NCBI RefSeq assembly: GCF_018882215.1
Contig: NZ_JACVOX010000001.1
Coordinates: 791,902-855,901, forward strand
Direction of reading: 5' to 3'
Origin: Polynucleobacter sp. AP-Kaivos-20-H2
Lineage (GTDB): Bacteria > Pseudomonadota > Gammaproteobacteria > Burkholderiales > Burkholderiaceae
Length of the DNA stretch: 64,000 nucleotides
A model generated the notes under the pieces. The model worked only from the letters and a program-made list of their open reading frames with translations. It searched no databases and was not told the origin of the DNA. This document shows positions 37,584 through 46,824 of this stretch, one piece after another (position 1 is the stretch's first letter; each line of letters opens with the position of its first letter). The position numbers were made by a program, and so were the translations under genes.

Positions 37584-37760
37584 ACCGATGCGCAAGCATC
37601 AGGAACGATCTTTACCTTGTGGGCGTGAGCGTTTTGCAAGTTCACAGTGCCAACTTAGACTTGGTTACTCCCTGAACCTCTTAATGCACCCGAAGCAGAG
37701 TAGCCGTTCCACCTTGAACCTTAGGGTTCAGGATGACGGCCTAGCGGCCAAGGCGGGGAA
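37547..37760 (+). ncRNA. ssrS: 6S RNA
   Basis: A regulator that binds sigma70-RNA polymerase holoenzyme. The sequence CCACCTTGAACCTTAGGGTT near 37711-37730, followed by CAGGATGACGGCC, corresponds to the conserved 3' half of 6S RNA. AGTTCCTTGAACCGAT near 37573 matches the 5' half (AGTCCCCTGAGCCGAT in E. coli). The ends pair: TTCCCTGCCTGG (37547-37558) with CCAAGGCGGGGAA (37748-37760), one bulge. The place just after zapA is where ssrS lies in many proteobacteria. Ends are estimated from the closing stem. About 214 bases is longer than the E. coli RNA (184). Confidence 0.88.
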
Positions 37761-37763
37761 TTC

Positions 37764-38582
37764 ATGTCACTGAACGATATCTTGATGCTGATGTTGTGCG
37801 GCGCCATCTCCGGCTACTTGGCTGGACTGCTGGGTATTGGTGGCGGCATGATTCTGGTGCCCTTCATGATCCTGGTATTTAATCACCTAGGATTTAGTCA
37901 AGAAGCTATCGTGCATATGGCTATTGCAACAGGCATGGCGACCATTCTGTTTACTACCACTTCCGCAATTTGGGCACATCACAAACATGGCTCCATTGAT
38001 TGGAGGCTAGTTGCCTCTTTAAGTCCTGGAATGATTTTTGGTGGATTGATTGGTGGCAGTGAATTATTTGAGGCACTCAAAACCTCGTGGCTCTCGCTCT
38101 TCTTTGCAGTCTTTATTGTTTACACCTCAATTCAGATGTTACTCAATAAGAAACCTAAGGCAGGTAGAGACTTGCCTGGCACGCTTGGATTATTTTCTTT
38201 TGGCACATTTGCTGGCGCACTTGCAAGTCTAGTGGGCGCTGGTGGAGCATTTATTACGGTGCCCTTCATGCTCTGGTGCAACGTCAAGCCGCATACAGCA
38301 ATGGCCACTTCATCTGGCTTGGGTTTTCCAATTGCCGCCGCTGCAACCATTGGCTACATGTATGGAAGCTGGGGCAACCCCAATCTTCCAGCGGGCGCTC
38401 TGGGCTTTGTCTATTTACCAGCAGTAGCGTGCATTGTGACGGTCAGTATTTTTACTGCGCCTTTAGGTGCAAAGATGGCCAGAAAACTCGATATTGCTCA
38501 ACTCAAACGCGTTTTTGGCATCATGCTTTTTTTCCTTGCAGCCTTCATGTTTAATGAAAGCCGCAAGGCATTCGGCTTCTAA
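37764..38582 (+). CDS. TauE/SafE family sulfite/organosulfur exporter-like permease
   Basis: An eight-helix inner-membrane permease of 272 residues. The duplicated family motif is clear: GLLGIGGGMILVPFMIL near residue 21 and SLVGAGGAFITVPFML near residue 155, which give two homologous four-helix halves. Members export sulfite, sulfoacetate or other small anions; substrate is unknown here. ATG at 37764 uses GGCGGGG five bases upstream, and that stretch is also the 3' strand of the 6S RNA closing stem, an unusual overlap. Its stop codon abuts the stop of convergent matB with no bases between. Confidence 0.9.
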   Translation: MSLNDILMLMLCGAISGYLAGLLGIGGGMILVPFMILVFNHLGFSQEAIVHMAIATGMATILFTTTSAIWAHHKHGSIDWRLVASLSPGMIFGGLIGGSELFEALKTSWLSLFFAVFIVYTSIQMLLNKKPKAGRDLPGTLGLFSFGTFAGALASLVGAGGAFITVPFMLWCNVKPHTAMATSSGLGFPIAAAATIGYMYGSWGNPNLPAGALGFVYLPAVACIVTVSIFTAPLGAKMARKLDIAQLKRVFGIMLFFLAAFMFNESRKAFGF

Positions 38583-40106
38583 TTAAGCTGTGTACTGCTG
38601 ACGCAAAATATTCTTCTGCACCTTGCCCATAGCGTTACGAGGTAAATCAGCAACAATCTCTACGCGCTTAGGTATCTTAAAGTTTGCAATTTGGGTTTTC
38701 AAAGTAGCAATCATTGCTTCTGCATTGAGCTTTGCTCCAGCCTTAGGCACCACTACTGCCATCACTGCCTCGCCAAAATCAGGGTGCGGAATACCAATCA
38801 CAGCACTTTCATCAACGCCAACCATGTCATCGATAAAGCTTTCGATCTCTTTTGGGTAAACGTTGTAGCCACCAGAAATAATCAAATCTTTGCTACGGCC
38901 AACAATGCACAAGTAATCATTTGGAGCTTTGCCGCCATTGGCATCGCCACCCCAACGACCGACGTCGCCTGTTTTAAACCAGCCATCTTTGGTAAATTCT
39001 TCGGCAGTCTTCTCAGGCATACGCCAGTAGCCCTTAAATATATTCGGACCTTTAACCTGAATGCTGCCAATTTCGTTTACTTTGCAGGGCTTGTTATCTT
39101 CAGTCACTACGCGCACCTTAACGCCAGGCAATGGCAAACCAACTGAACCGCCTACGCGCTTGCCTTTGTAAGGATTAGAAACCAACATCACCGTCTCGCT
39201 CATGCCATAACGCTCAAGAATCGGCTGGCCAATCACCTCTTTGAAAGTATTAAATGTTTCTGTCAGCAAAGGGGCTGAGCCCGAAACAAACAGACGCATA
39301 TTGCTTGCTACTTTTTTAGTAAATCCTTTGTCAGCCAATAGGCGTACATAGAATGTAGGTACACCCATCATCACGGTGGACTGTGTCATGTGCTTAATCA
39401 GTTGCGCCGTATCTAAACGTGGCAACCAAATCATCTTGCTGCCATTAATCAATGCGCCATGCGCCGCCACAAACAATCCATGAACGTGGAAGATGGGCAA
39501 AGCGTGGAGCAATACATCACCTTTTTTCCAACCCCAGAACTTTTGCAATACCTTTGCATTGCTGCCCAAGTTTTTATGGGTCAACATGGCACCCTTACTG
39601 CGTCCTGTAGTACCGGAGGTATACAGAATCGCTGCAAGATCATCATCTTTTGCTGGAACAGTTTTGAATTTGTCGCTAAGGTTTCCTGCACGGTCCAATA
39701 AAGTACCCGTACGATTATCGTCCAGTGTGAATACATGCTTAGTGCCAGCCTTAGAAGCCACCTTAGATACCCAAGAGAGATTCTTGCTACTGCAGACAAC
39801 CACTGCTGGCTCAGCATTCTCTAGGAAGTACTGGATTTCAGCTGATTGATAGGCCGTATTGAGTGGCAAATACACATAGCCCGCACGAATGGTTGCTAGA
39901 TAAAGAAAGAGTGCTTCAGGAGACTTCTCAACCTGCACTGCAACCCTCGCTCCTTTTGGAAGCTTCAGGCTAGCAAGTAAATTGGCAAGCTTGGCGGTTG
40001 CCGACTCAAGGTCACCCCAAGAGTAATAAAGACCGTCGTGGGTCTCGAGAGCGCACGCTTTTTTATCTTTTGGAAAACCTGTTTCCAATACTGAATACAA
40101 ATTCAT
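38583..40106 (-). CDS. matB: Malonyl-CoA synthetase
   Basis: An acyl-adenylate-forming enzyme (507 residues) making malonyl-CoA from malonate, CoA and ATP. AMP-binding motifs: LYTSGTTGRSKGAMLTHKNL (about 161-180), YGMSETVM, and WFKTGDVG; the C-terminal lysine motif is PRNAMGKVQKN. The segments KSPEALFLYLATIRAGYVYLPLNTAYQ and GVPTFYVRLLAD are typical of MatB, and the other malonate genes lie upstream on the same strand: matA, then TRAP transporter, then matB, with 19 bases before it. This supports malonate as substrate rather than methylmalonate or another acid. Confidence 0.93.
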   Translation of the reverse strand: MNLYSVLETGFPKDKKACALETHDGLYYSWGDLESATAKLANLLASLKLPKGARVAVQVEKSPEALFLYLATIRAGYVYLPLNTAYQSAEIQYFLENAEPAVVVCSSKNLSWVSKVASKAGTKHVFTLDDNRTGTLLDRAGNLSDKFKTVPAKDDDLAAILYTSGTTGRSKGAMLTHKNLGSNAKVLQKFWGWKKGDVLLHALPIFHVHGLFVAAHGALINGSKMIWLPRLDTAQLIKHMTQSTVMMGVPTFYVRLLADKGFTKKVASNMRLFVSGSAPLLTETFNTFKEVIGQPILERYGMSETVMLVSNPYKGKRVGGSVGLPLPGVKVRVVTEDNKPCKVNEIGSIQVKGPNIFKGYWRMPEKTAEEFTKDGWFKTGDVGRWGGDANGGKAPNDYLCIVGRSKDLIISGGYNVYPKEIESFIDDMVGVDESAVIGIPHPDFGEAVMAVVVPKAGAKLNAEAMIATLKTQIANFKIPKRVEIVADLPRNAMGKVQKNILRQQYTA

Positions 40107-40125
40107 GAAAATATTCCTTGATTTC

Positions 40126-41481
40126 TTAAACTAGAGGCGCACCCATTACCCAATTAGATAATTCAGTGGCGATTTCTGGGAATACGCAAAGCAATACAAC
40201 AGAAAAAAGCATGATGAATACAAATGGCATCACGCCGTAGATGATTTCACGCAAGGTGATATCGGGGGCAATATTCTTAATAACGAAAATATTCAGACCA
40301 ACTGGTGGATGAATTAAGCCCGTTTCCATCACAATAGTCATCACCACGCCAAACCAGATTAAATCAAAGCCAGCGGCACGCAGAGGTGGCAAGAAAATTG
40401 GCGAAGTCATCAAAATAATCGAGACAGGTGGCAAGAAGAATCCTAGGACGATCACCATCAGTAGAATGGCCCCCAATAACACCCATCTGGAAGTATTTAG
40501 ATCAACAATTGCCTGTGCAGCAGACTGACTTAAATGCAAGTAACTCATCACATTTGCAAATAAGAGGGACATGCCAATAATGAACATCAACATCGCGGAT
40601 TCGCGGATCGTGACATCTAATAATGGGTATAGGTCCTTGAAACGCCACATCTTATAAATCACTGCAATCAATAGAAAAGCAAAAACTGCGCCCAAGCCCG
40701 CCGTTTCAGCAGGCGTTGCATATCCTCCGTACAAGGCAACCATTACACCGATCAATAAAACCAAGAAAGGCAGCACTCTAGGCAATGAGCTCATTTTTTG
40801 CTGAATGGTGTAGGTTTGACGCTCCAATATGGGCGTAGAAACCTTAGTCACGGCGTAAGCTTCGTAAGCGCTGGTGTACTCTTTACGGAAGCGATAGACG
40901 GTGTAGACGGAAAAGAATATGACCAGCATGACGCCAGGGCCAATAGCCGCCAAGAATAAGCGCCCCAATGATTGCTCTGCTGCCACAGAATACAAAATCA
41001 TGGTGATTGAGGGTGGCAATAAAATCCCCAAAGTGCCACCAGCAGCAATAATACCTGCTGCAAAACCTGGAGAGTAGCCACGCTTACGCATCTCAGGAAT
41101 CCCTGCGCTACCAATTGCAGAACAGGTTGCAGGGCTAGATCCGGCCATAGCAGCAAACAGCGCACAAGCAAATACGTTCGCAACTCCTAGGCCGCCAGGT
41201 ATCTTACCCATCCATACATGAAGAGCATCATACAAATCCTTGCCCGCACGTGAACGGCCAATAGCGGCGCCTTTCAAGATAAACAATGGTATGGACATCA
41301 AAGTAATACTGGACATTTCCTCATACACGTTCTGCGCAACCGTATCCAATGATGAAGCGGGCATGAAGAAATACATAAAAATAATTGCAACAATACCTAA
41401 AGCAAAAGCAATTGAAATCCCTGAAAACATAATCACCAGGGTTACAAAAGCAAATAAAAGACCAATAGTAAGAATAGACAT
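40126..41481 (-). CDS. TRAP transporter large permease, malonate cluster (DctM family)
   Basis: The 451-residue channel subunit with about 12 helices. Characteristic segments are SITLMSIPLFILKGAAIGRS, FAAMAGSSPATCSAIGSAGIPEM, GGTLGILLPPSITMILYSVAAEQ and the C-terminal MTIVMETGLIHPPVGLNIFVIKN. ATG at 41481 is preferred to GTG at 41496 because GGGGGT sits seven bases upstream. It lies one base after the DctQ gene and before matB. The expected substrate is malonate, inferred from the cluster; it is not an orthologue of the 510-residue DctM at 10723. Confidence 0.92.
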   Translation of the reverse strand: MSILTIGLLFAFVTLVIMFSGISIAFALGIVAIIFMYFFMPASSLDTVAQNVYEEMSSITLMSIPLFILKGAAIGRSRAGKDLYDALHVWMGKIPGGLGVANVFACALFAAMAGSSPATCSAIGSAGIPEMRKRGYSPGFAAGIIAAGGTLGILLPPSITMILYSVAAEQSLGRLFLAAIGPGVMLVIFFSVYTVYRFRKEYTSAYEAYAVTKVSTPILERQTYTIQQKMSSLPRVLPFLVLLIGVMVALYGGYATPAETAGLGAVFAFLLIAVIYKMWRFKDLYPLLDVTIRESAMLMFIIGMSLLFANVMSYLHLSQSAAQAIVDLNTSRWVLLGAILLMVIVLGFFLPPVSIILMTSPIFLPPLRAAGFDLIWFGVVMTIVMETGLIHPPVGLNIFVIKNIAPDITLREIIYGVMPFVFIMLFSVVLLCVFPEIATELSNWVMGAPLV

Positions 41482-41482
41482 A

Positions 41483-42001
41483 TTAGTGACCCCCACTCAC
41501 AACATCAGTAGCGATCGTTTTTCTGATGAAAATTTGTAGAAATAGTTGAAATGTGAGTAATGCCATGCCAGCAAACATCATTGAATAGGGAATCCACAAA
41601 GGAGGAGCCCACGTGGAGTTAGTTACTTGACCGTCTACCCATGCTTCCTGAAGCAAATCCCAAGTTTTCGTAGAAAAAAAGGCAAAAAATAGGCAGGAAA
41701 TCACATCAATAACAATTCCGCGCACTTTATTAACTGGGTGAGGTAACAGGCCCTCAATTGCGGAAATTCCTATATGGCCACGCCTCTCTTGCACATACGA
41801 ACTGCAGAGAAAAGTTACGCCCACCAAGCAAAATAGAGCGGCTTCATCTTGCCAGTCGTTCGCCGCATGAAATAAACCACGGGACATAACGCTGTAACTC
41901 AGAATGAGAGCTGCGGCCATCAGGGCGAGTGAGCCCAGTAACACCAAGAATTTATTCACTGCCGACATCACTCTATCGGCAGCCTCCAGAATCAAAATCA
42001 T
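41483..42001 (-). CDS. TRAP transporter small permease, malonate cluster (DctQ family)
   Basis: A 172-residue, four-helix membrane subunit. It shows the DctQ pattern SYSVMSRGLFHAANDWQDEAALFCLVGVTFLCSSYVQERRGHIGISAIEGLL, in which R-x-x-x..W-x-DE precedes helix three and GHI/V follows. It begins one base after the stop of the binding-protein gene and is followed closely by the large permease, giving the order dctP-dctQ-dctM in one unit. Confidence 0.92.
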   Translation of the reverse strand: MILILEAADRVMSAVNKFLVLLGSLALMAAALILSYSVMSRGLFHAANDWQDEAALFCLVGVTFLCSSYVQERRGHIGISAIEGLLPHPVNKVRGIVIDVISCLFFAFFSTKTWDLLQEAWVDGQVTNSTWAPPLWIPYSMMFAGMALLTFQLFLQIFIRKTIATDVVSGGH

Positions 42002-42002
42002 T

Positions 42003-43037
42003 TTATGAAATCTTCTCTGCCGAGCGCATCATTGCAGCACAAGTTTCATTACGTTCCGAGAATTCTTTCCAAGCAGAATTTTTAGCTACTGCCTTCCATT
42101 TATCAACTACCGACGTATCCATTTCAAAAACCTTGTTGCCGGCTTTAGCAAATGCAATAGCTGCATCAATATCATCCAATTTGGCCTGTTCGGTACCAAA
42201 TTTTTCCATATCCGCCCCGACCGCCATAATGACATCGCGTTGTTTTGGTGTTAAAGAATCAAACACCGTTTTTGACATCATGAGTGGCTCTAACATATAC
42301 CAATAGGATTTATTTTTGGCGGAAGTAAAGTTTTTGGTTAACTCCGCAAGCTTGAATGACATTAAGCTTGCCGATGAAGTGTAGGCTGCCTCTAGTGAGC
42401 CGGTTTGCACAGCCTGATAAATCTCATTTGAAGGAATCGAGGTCATTACGGATGCACCGGCTGCCTTAAGCATGGCATCAAATTCACGACTGCCACCCCT
42501 CACCTTAACGCCTTTAACGTCGTCCGGAACCACGATAGGACCAGAACGTGTAGCAACGCCACCAGCCTGCCACACCCAACTAACAATCACAATGCCCTTG
42601 GACTCCATGACCTTATTCAAGATCTTGCCAACTTCAGCATTTTTCCATTTGGCGCCTTGTTCATAGCTGGTAACTAGCGCTGGCATTAGACCAATGTTAG
42701 CCTCAACAACTTCTCCACCCGCATAAGGCATTGGGTAGAAACTAAAGTCAAGGGCGCCTTTACGGAGAGCGCTAAATTGAGCATTTGTTTTCATTAATGA
42801 GGATTGCGGATAAACGTCGAACTTCAATTCGCCGTTTGTTTTTTTAGTGACCTCTTCACCGAACTTCTTGCATAAACGATCACGGAAGTCTGTGCCACTT
42901 GGAAATTGGTGAGAAATCTTTAAACTTTTGGCGCCTGATTGAGCAAACGCGCTCAGATCGTAACCAGCAACGGATGCTCCAGCCGCACCCAGCAACAATG
43001 TGCGACGCAATTGAGAAATTTCTTTTGAATCTGTCAT
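42003..43037 (-). CDS. TRAP transporter substrate-binding protein, malonate cluster (DctP family)
   Basis: The periplasmic receptor of the TRAP system. The N-terminus LRRTLLLGAAGASVAGYDLSA is a twin-arginine-like signal ending at AFAQ. The mature chain follows DctP: KISHQFPSGTDFRDRLCKKFGEEV, VYPQSSLMKTNAQFSALRKGALDF, then VKGVKVRGGSREFDAMLKAAGASV with the ligand carboxylate-binding Arg, and VQTGSLEAAYTS. ATG at 43037 (344 residues) is chosen because AGGAG is six bases upstream; the ATG at 43043 abuts the AGGAG. It is the first transport gene after malonyl-CoA decarboxylase, 142 bases downstream. Confidence 0.92.
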   Translation of the reverse strand: MTDSKEISQLRRTLLLGAAGASVAGYDLSAFAQSGAKSLKISHQFPSGTDFRDRLCKKFGEEVTKKTNGELKFDVYPQSSLMKTNAQFSALRKGALDFSFYPMPYAGGEVVEANIGLMPALVTSYEQGAKWKNAEVGKILNKVMESKGIVIVSWVWQAGGVATRSGPIVVPDDVKGVKVRGGSREFDAMLKAAGASVMTSIPSNEIYQAVQTGSLEAAYTSSASLMSFKLAELTKNFTSAKNKSYWYMLEPLMMSKTVFDSLTPKQRDVIMAVGADMEKFGTEQAKLDDIDAAIAFAKAGNKVFEMDTSVVDKWKAVAKNSAWKEFSERNETCAAMMRSAEKIS

Positions 43038-43179
43038 GTTCATCTCCTAAATGACTATTATTTTTCTACTTACAAATGTGGGTACTGCCAGTTTTGTGAC
43101 CGCTGGCTTCTACATGCTCGATTCTAAAGCGAATACTCTGTGAATTCCGCTTGAGAGTCTCCCCTACTAAATTTCTTAC

Positions 43180-44484
43180 TTAGGGCTGCATTAAACGACC
43201 TACAGCACGGGAATAATCAATTTCTCCCTGCGTAAAGCGCTCATGATTCTCCTCAACAGCAGACAGATCATACAAATAGTTAACCATCAGGGAGGCTGAC
43301 TGTCTTAAGCCCTTGCGAGAGAGATCCCCTGCCCAGTTAATCTGATGAAGCTTGGCACCATTACCTAAGTGGAACTTGGCAACTGGGTTACCGTTACGAC
43401 CAGCAGAGCCTAAACCCAAGTAAATACTAGCGAGGCACAGTAAAGCGGCTTTTTCTTTTTCAGTCGCATTATCTGGATGCCAGCCAGCACTTAAACGCTC
43501 AGACCAAGAGCGATTAGTAAGTCCAAGCGCTTCCAAGGATTGCTCGCGTGCTGTACGAATTGCCGGCTTAAGTTGGGTTCCTGTCTTTTCACCGCCAATG
43601 TCTGCACCAGCAGCGATCCAGTCAATAAAACCTGGGATTGGTGAAAGAGTTACAAATGTTTTAAGACTTGGGAACTCTGCATGCAATTGTTCTGCAACGC
43701 GCTTAATCAGGAAGTTACCCATCGAAACGCCACGCAAGCCTGGCTCACAGTTACTAATAGAGTAAAAAGCGGCCACTTTATATTGTGAAGTTTGATGAAC
43801 TGTCTCTGCCTTCTTATCTACCAAAGGCGTAATCACGGCAGGGATTTCTGGCAAAAGTGCCACCTCAACGAAAATCAAAGGCTCATTTGGAAGTTGCGGA
43901 TGAAAAAACGCAAAGCATCTACGATCAGGCTGCAAGCGGCGGCGCAGGTCATCCCAGCCATCAATTGCATGCACAGCTTCATGCTGAATCAGCTTCTCCA
44001 ACACCTCCGCAGGTGACTTCCAATCTACCCGATGCATCTTCAAAAATCCTGGATTAAACCAAGAAGACAAGAGGTGACGTAAGTCAAAATCAACTGCAGT
44101 TAACTCAGGTTGCTTTTCGAGTAATTGCAACAGATCGCGACGCATACCTACCAGAGCAGCAGTTCCATTCGTTGCGCGATTGAGTCGACGAAACAATTCT
44201 TGTCTCGGTGGCTCAGTCACGCGTTGCAATTTAATGTAGTTGCGAGCACTTGCTTCTGCTGAAAAATTTTGCGCGGCAGCCATAACTGCAGCAGCATCGG
44301 GATTGAGCTTTTCAAATAAAAAATTGAAAAATTTAGAATGCTGATCTTTAGAAAGCTTGCGATAGTTGTGAATCACATCGTCAGCCATGCTGACGGCATT
44401 CGATTCACCGCGCTCGGAAATAAGTCGATTGACCGCACCTGTAACGCGGGAAAAGTACCGGGCTTTTGCTAGCTTTTCAAGCAT
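43180..44484 (-). CDS. matA: Malonyl-CoA decarboxylase
   Basis: Converts malonyl-CoA to acetyl-CoA and CO2, the second step of malonate use. Its 434 residues have the N-terminal helical domain and then the GNAT-like catalytic domain: HEAVHAIDGWDDLRRRL, RRCFAFFHPQLPNEPLIFVEVALL, AFYSISNCEPGLRGVSMGNFLIKRV, and TFVTLSPIPGFIDWI. The C-terminal AKFHLGNGAKLHQINWAGDLSRKGLRQSASLMVNYLYDL contains the expected catalytic His-x-x-Asn region. It heads the malonate genes. A 135-base gap with a hairpin-like repeat (near 43134-43163) separates it from dctP, so expression may be uneven along the operon. Confidence 0.95.
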   Translation of the reverse strand: MLEKLAKARYFSRVTGAVNRLISERGESNAVSMADDVIHNYRKLSKDQHSKFFNFLFEKLNPDAAAVMAAAQNFSAEASARNYIKLQRVTEPPRQELFRRLNRATNGTAALVGMRRDLLQLLEKQPELTAVDFDLRHLLSSWFNPGFLKMHRVDWKSPAEVLEKLIQHEAVHAIDGWDDLRRRLQPDRRCFAFFHPQLPNEPLIFVEVALLPEIPAVITPLVDKKAETVHQTSQYKVAAFYSISNCEPGLRGVSMGNFLIKRVAEQLHAEFPSLKTFVTLSPIPGFIDWIAAGADIGGEKTGTQLKPAIRTAREQSLEALGLTNRSWSERLSAGWHPDNATEKEKAALLCLASIYLGLGSAGRNGNPVAKFHLGNGAKLHQINWAGDLSRKGLRQSASLMVNYLYDLSAVEENHERFTQGEIDYSRAVGRLMQP

Positions 44485-44560
44485 GTGTATCTCTCAAAGA
44501 ATTCAACCCAAAATTTGAGGGCTCGATTACTAATGTATAGCTGAGCCATACCTGAATCAA

Positions 44561-44600
44561 TTAATGAAAGTATATATTCATTAACTTTAAGTTAATGAAT
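44561..44600. promoter_or_regulatory. AT-rich inverted repeats, candidate operator of the malonate genes
   Basis: ATTCATTAACTT and AAGTTAATGAAT flank one base at 44576-44600, a perfect 25-base dyad. Its half-site TTAATGAA occurs a third time at 44561-44568, so three copies alternate in orientation at 15-16 base spacing. On the minus strand a TATACT (44574-44569) could be the -10 box of matA. The element is 77-116 bases upstream of matA and just downstream of the LysR gene, fitting a binding array for that regulator. Binding is inferred only. Confidence 0.5.
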
Positions 44601-44622
44601 TAGCAAACATATTTCGATGGGT

Positions 44623-45531
44623 TTAGGGATTATTGCGATGCAACATACGGGCTTCAGCCGCTAGAGCGAGGATATTGGGGTTTGATTCATTAGCCTGGAG
44701 GTACATTAAGCCAATACGCTGTGTCACCTGATATTTTGGCAATAACGGGGTAAATTCAATCGCATCACCCATTAATGCCTTCACTCTGCCGGGCAACAAA
44801 GATCTTCCTAGGTCCCCCGAGACCATATTCATGAGAGAAAAGATATCCCCCACCTTCATCACCACATTAGGCGCAAAGCCCGCCAACAGGAATGCTTCAT
44901 AGAACCCTGAGGTAGTGGCAAAACCATCCTGAAGGGTCAGAAACTTCTCATTCTGGTACTCGGATAAATCAATACTGACTTCGGTTGGCTTGTTGTTTTT
45001 TGAGGAGGCTAAAAACAACTGGTCCTCAAAAAGAGGAACTACCTGGACACCCTCCGGAAGATCTCTTGTAGGAACCGCCATGACTACTGCATCTACATTA
45101 CCCTCGCTGAGCCGCTTCATCAAATCCTCATTAGATCCTAGATATAAATCAATATCCAAATCAGGTCTTCGAATTTTGGTGCCCATGATGACTCTAGGAA
45201 TGATGTTGGCCGTCAAAGAGTACATTGACCCTAGGCGGATTTGACCGCTTTCGACGCCTGCTTTTGCTAGCGTCTTTTTCAGGATACGGTCTACATCAGC
45301 CAATAAATCTGCACTTGCTTCAGCCAAATAAATAGCTGCTGGCAAAGCCTTTAACTGACGTCCATCTTTTACAAATAATGCGCACCCTATTCCGGATTCT
45401 AGGGAATGTAATGCCTTGTGAATGCTGACTGAACTTAAGCGCAACTCTTCTGCTGTTTTAGAAAGGCTACCAGTCCGAACAAACGAGCACAGTACCTCTA
45501 ATTTTCGAAGTGTCAGCTCTTCATTCAGCAT
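44623..45531 (-). CDS. LysR family transcriptional regulator, probable malonate regulator
   Basis: A 302-residue LysR-type protein with an N-terminal winged helix-turn-helix (LRKLEVLCSFVRTGSLSKTAEELRLSSVSIHKALHSLE) and a C-terminal two-lobed effector domain (LGSMYSLTANIIPRVI..., GNVDAVVMAVPTRDLP). It lies upstream of matA on the same strand, with repeats in the gap. LysR regulators of malonate genes are known in proteobacteria (MdcR), but this protein could also serve other genes. It begins seven bases after the lgt stop, so part of its transcription may come from the lgt operon. Confidence 0.88.
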   Translation of the reverse strand: MLNEELTLRKLEVLCSFVRTGSLSKTAEELRLSSVSIHKALHSLESGIGCALFVKDGRQLKALPAAIYLAEASADLLADVDRILKKTLAKAGVESGQIRLGSMYSLTANIIPRVIMGTKIRRPDLDIDLYLGSNEDLMKRLSEGNVDAVVMAVPTRDLPEGVQVVPLFEDQLFLASSKNNKPTEVSIDLSEYQNEKFLTLQDGFATTSGFYEAFLLAGFAPNVVMKVGDIFSLMNMVSGDLGRSLLPGRVKALMGDAIEFTPLLPKYQVTQRIGLMYLQANESNPNILALAAEARMLHRNNP

Positions 45532-45538
45532 GCGCTAT

Positions 45539-46327
45539 TTAATTACTCTTCGATTTAAGTGCAGTCATGAGATAGAGCCCAAACAAAATCATTGGTACAC
45601 ATAACCACTGACCCATAGATAATCCTAAGCCCAGAAGGCCTAAGAAGGAATCTGGCTCACGCGCATATTCGGCCAAGAAACGGCAAATACCGTAACCCAA
45701 CAAGAAAAATCCAGATACCTGGCCAACACGTCTTGGCTTGCCTGCATAAATCCAGAGCGTAATACCCAGAAGTACGCCTTCACCAAGCAGTTGATAAATC
45801 TGCGATGGATGACGTGGGACAGAATCCACTAAAGGAAAAATCATCGCCCATGGAAGATCGGTAGGTCTACCCCATAACTCACCATTAATAAAGTTCCCCA
45901 GTCGACCAAAAGCCAATCCAAAGGGAACTAGTGGAGCAACCAAATCACTCACCACAAAAAAAGTGGTATTGCGTTTTTTAGCAAACCAGTAAAGCGCAAC
46001 AAGTACTCCTAACAAGCCGCCATGAAAAGACATGCCGCCTTCCCATATCTTAAAAATACTCAAGGGATGGGATAGATAGAAGCCTGGCATATAAAAGAAG
46101 GTGTAGCCTAAGCGACCACCCAACACCACACCAAGGACGCCTGCAAACAGAAGATCCTCAAGATCTTTATAGGTCCAACCCAAGGCTTGATAGCGTGACG
46201 ACTTAATGCGCAAACGACCTAAAAGCAAGAATTGAGCAAAGGCCATCAGATACATCAAGCCATACCAATGAATTGCAAATGATCCAATACGAATTGCTGC
46301 AGGGTCAAACTGTGGATGAATCAACAT
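45539..46327 (-). CDS. lgt: Phosphatidylglycerol--prolipoprotein diacylglyceryl transferase
   Basis: Attaches diacylglycerol to the lipobox cysteine of prolipoproteins in the inner membrane, so it is required for the lipoproteins encoded at 12348 and 26857. Seven hydrophobic helices are visible in 262 residues. Family motifs: [37 protein letters not shown] with the conserved His, and the Lgt signature [26 protein letters not shown], followed by RHPSQIYQ. holC lies six bases upstream on the same strand. Confidence 0.97.
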   Translation of the reverse strand: MLIHPQFDPAAIRIGSFAIHWYGLMYLMAFAQFLLLGRLRIKSSRYQALGWTYKDLEDLLFAGVLGVVLGGRLGYTFFYMPGFYLSHPLSIFKIWEGGMSFHGGLLGVLVALYWFAKKRNTTFFVVSDLVAPLVPFGLAFGRLGNFINGELWGRPTDLPWAMIFPLVDSVPRHPSQIYQLLGEGVLLGITLWIYAGKPRRVGQVSGFFLLGYGICRFLAEYAREPDSFLGLLGLGLSMGQWLCVPMILFGLYLMTALKSKSN

Positions 46328-46332
46328 GGTTC

Positions 46333-46797
46333 TTAGCTTTTGGATTGGTCGAAGTTATGCAACTCGTGACCTAACTCTCGATAGGCTTTAAAGCGCTCGC
46401 GCCCTGCCAAACGTTCCGCTTCATTCACCGTGACCACCTCAACGATTCTGGGAAAGCGCGCAACCAAGGCTGGCACATCAGCAGGCATACGCATTCCCAA
46501 ATGAATCATGACATCAGCATGGGGAATACCATTCAGGGCTGGGGAAGCAAAGCCATCCGTTAGAACTATTGGGGTTTCTGCTGCGGCCTCGTCCTCAATA
46601 AAACAATGCGGTAAGAAATCGGTGCTGCTAAATGCCCAAAGAAGTTCATTCAACTTTTTCAGATCTGCCTTCTCACCTACTATCACAATATTGCGGACTG
46701 GTTCACCTTCAGGTGTAGCGCTCCAAATCTTGCGCGTGAGGAGACATGCGTATTCCAGCTTGTCACTGACATTACTATGAAAATCAATTCGAGTCAT
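46333..46797 (-). CDS. holC: DNA polymerase III subunit chi
   Basis: Links the clamp loader to SSB at the replication fork. The 154-residue protein starts [25 protein letters not shown], like HolC, with [15 protein letters not shown] and PIVLTDG in the middle and [35 protein letters not shown] at the end, which is the typical C-terminal block. It is followed by lgt and preceded by pepA, the usual pepA-holC order in betaproteobacteria. Confidence 0.93.
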   Translation of the reverse strand: MTRIDFHSNVSDKLEYACLLTRKIWSATPEGEPVRNIVIVGEKADLKKLNELLWAFSSTDFLPHCFIEDEAAAETPIVLTDGFASPALNGIPHADVMIHLGMRMPADVPALVARFPRIVEVVTVNEAERLAGRERFKAYRELGHELHNFDQSKS

Positions 46798-46824
46798 TCA
46801 ATATTTATCCGAGACCTAAAGCGC

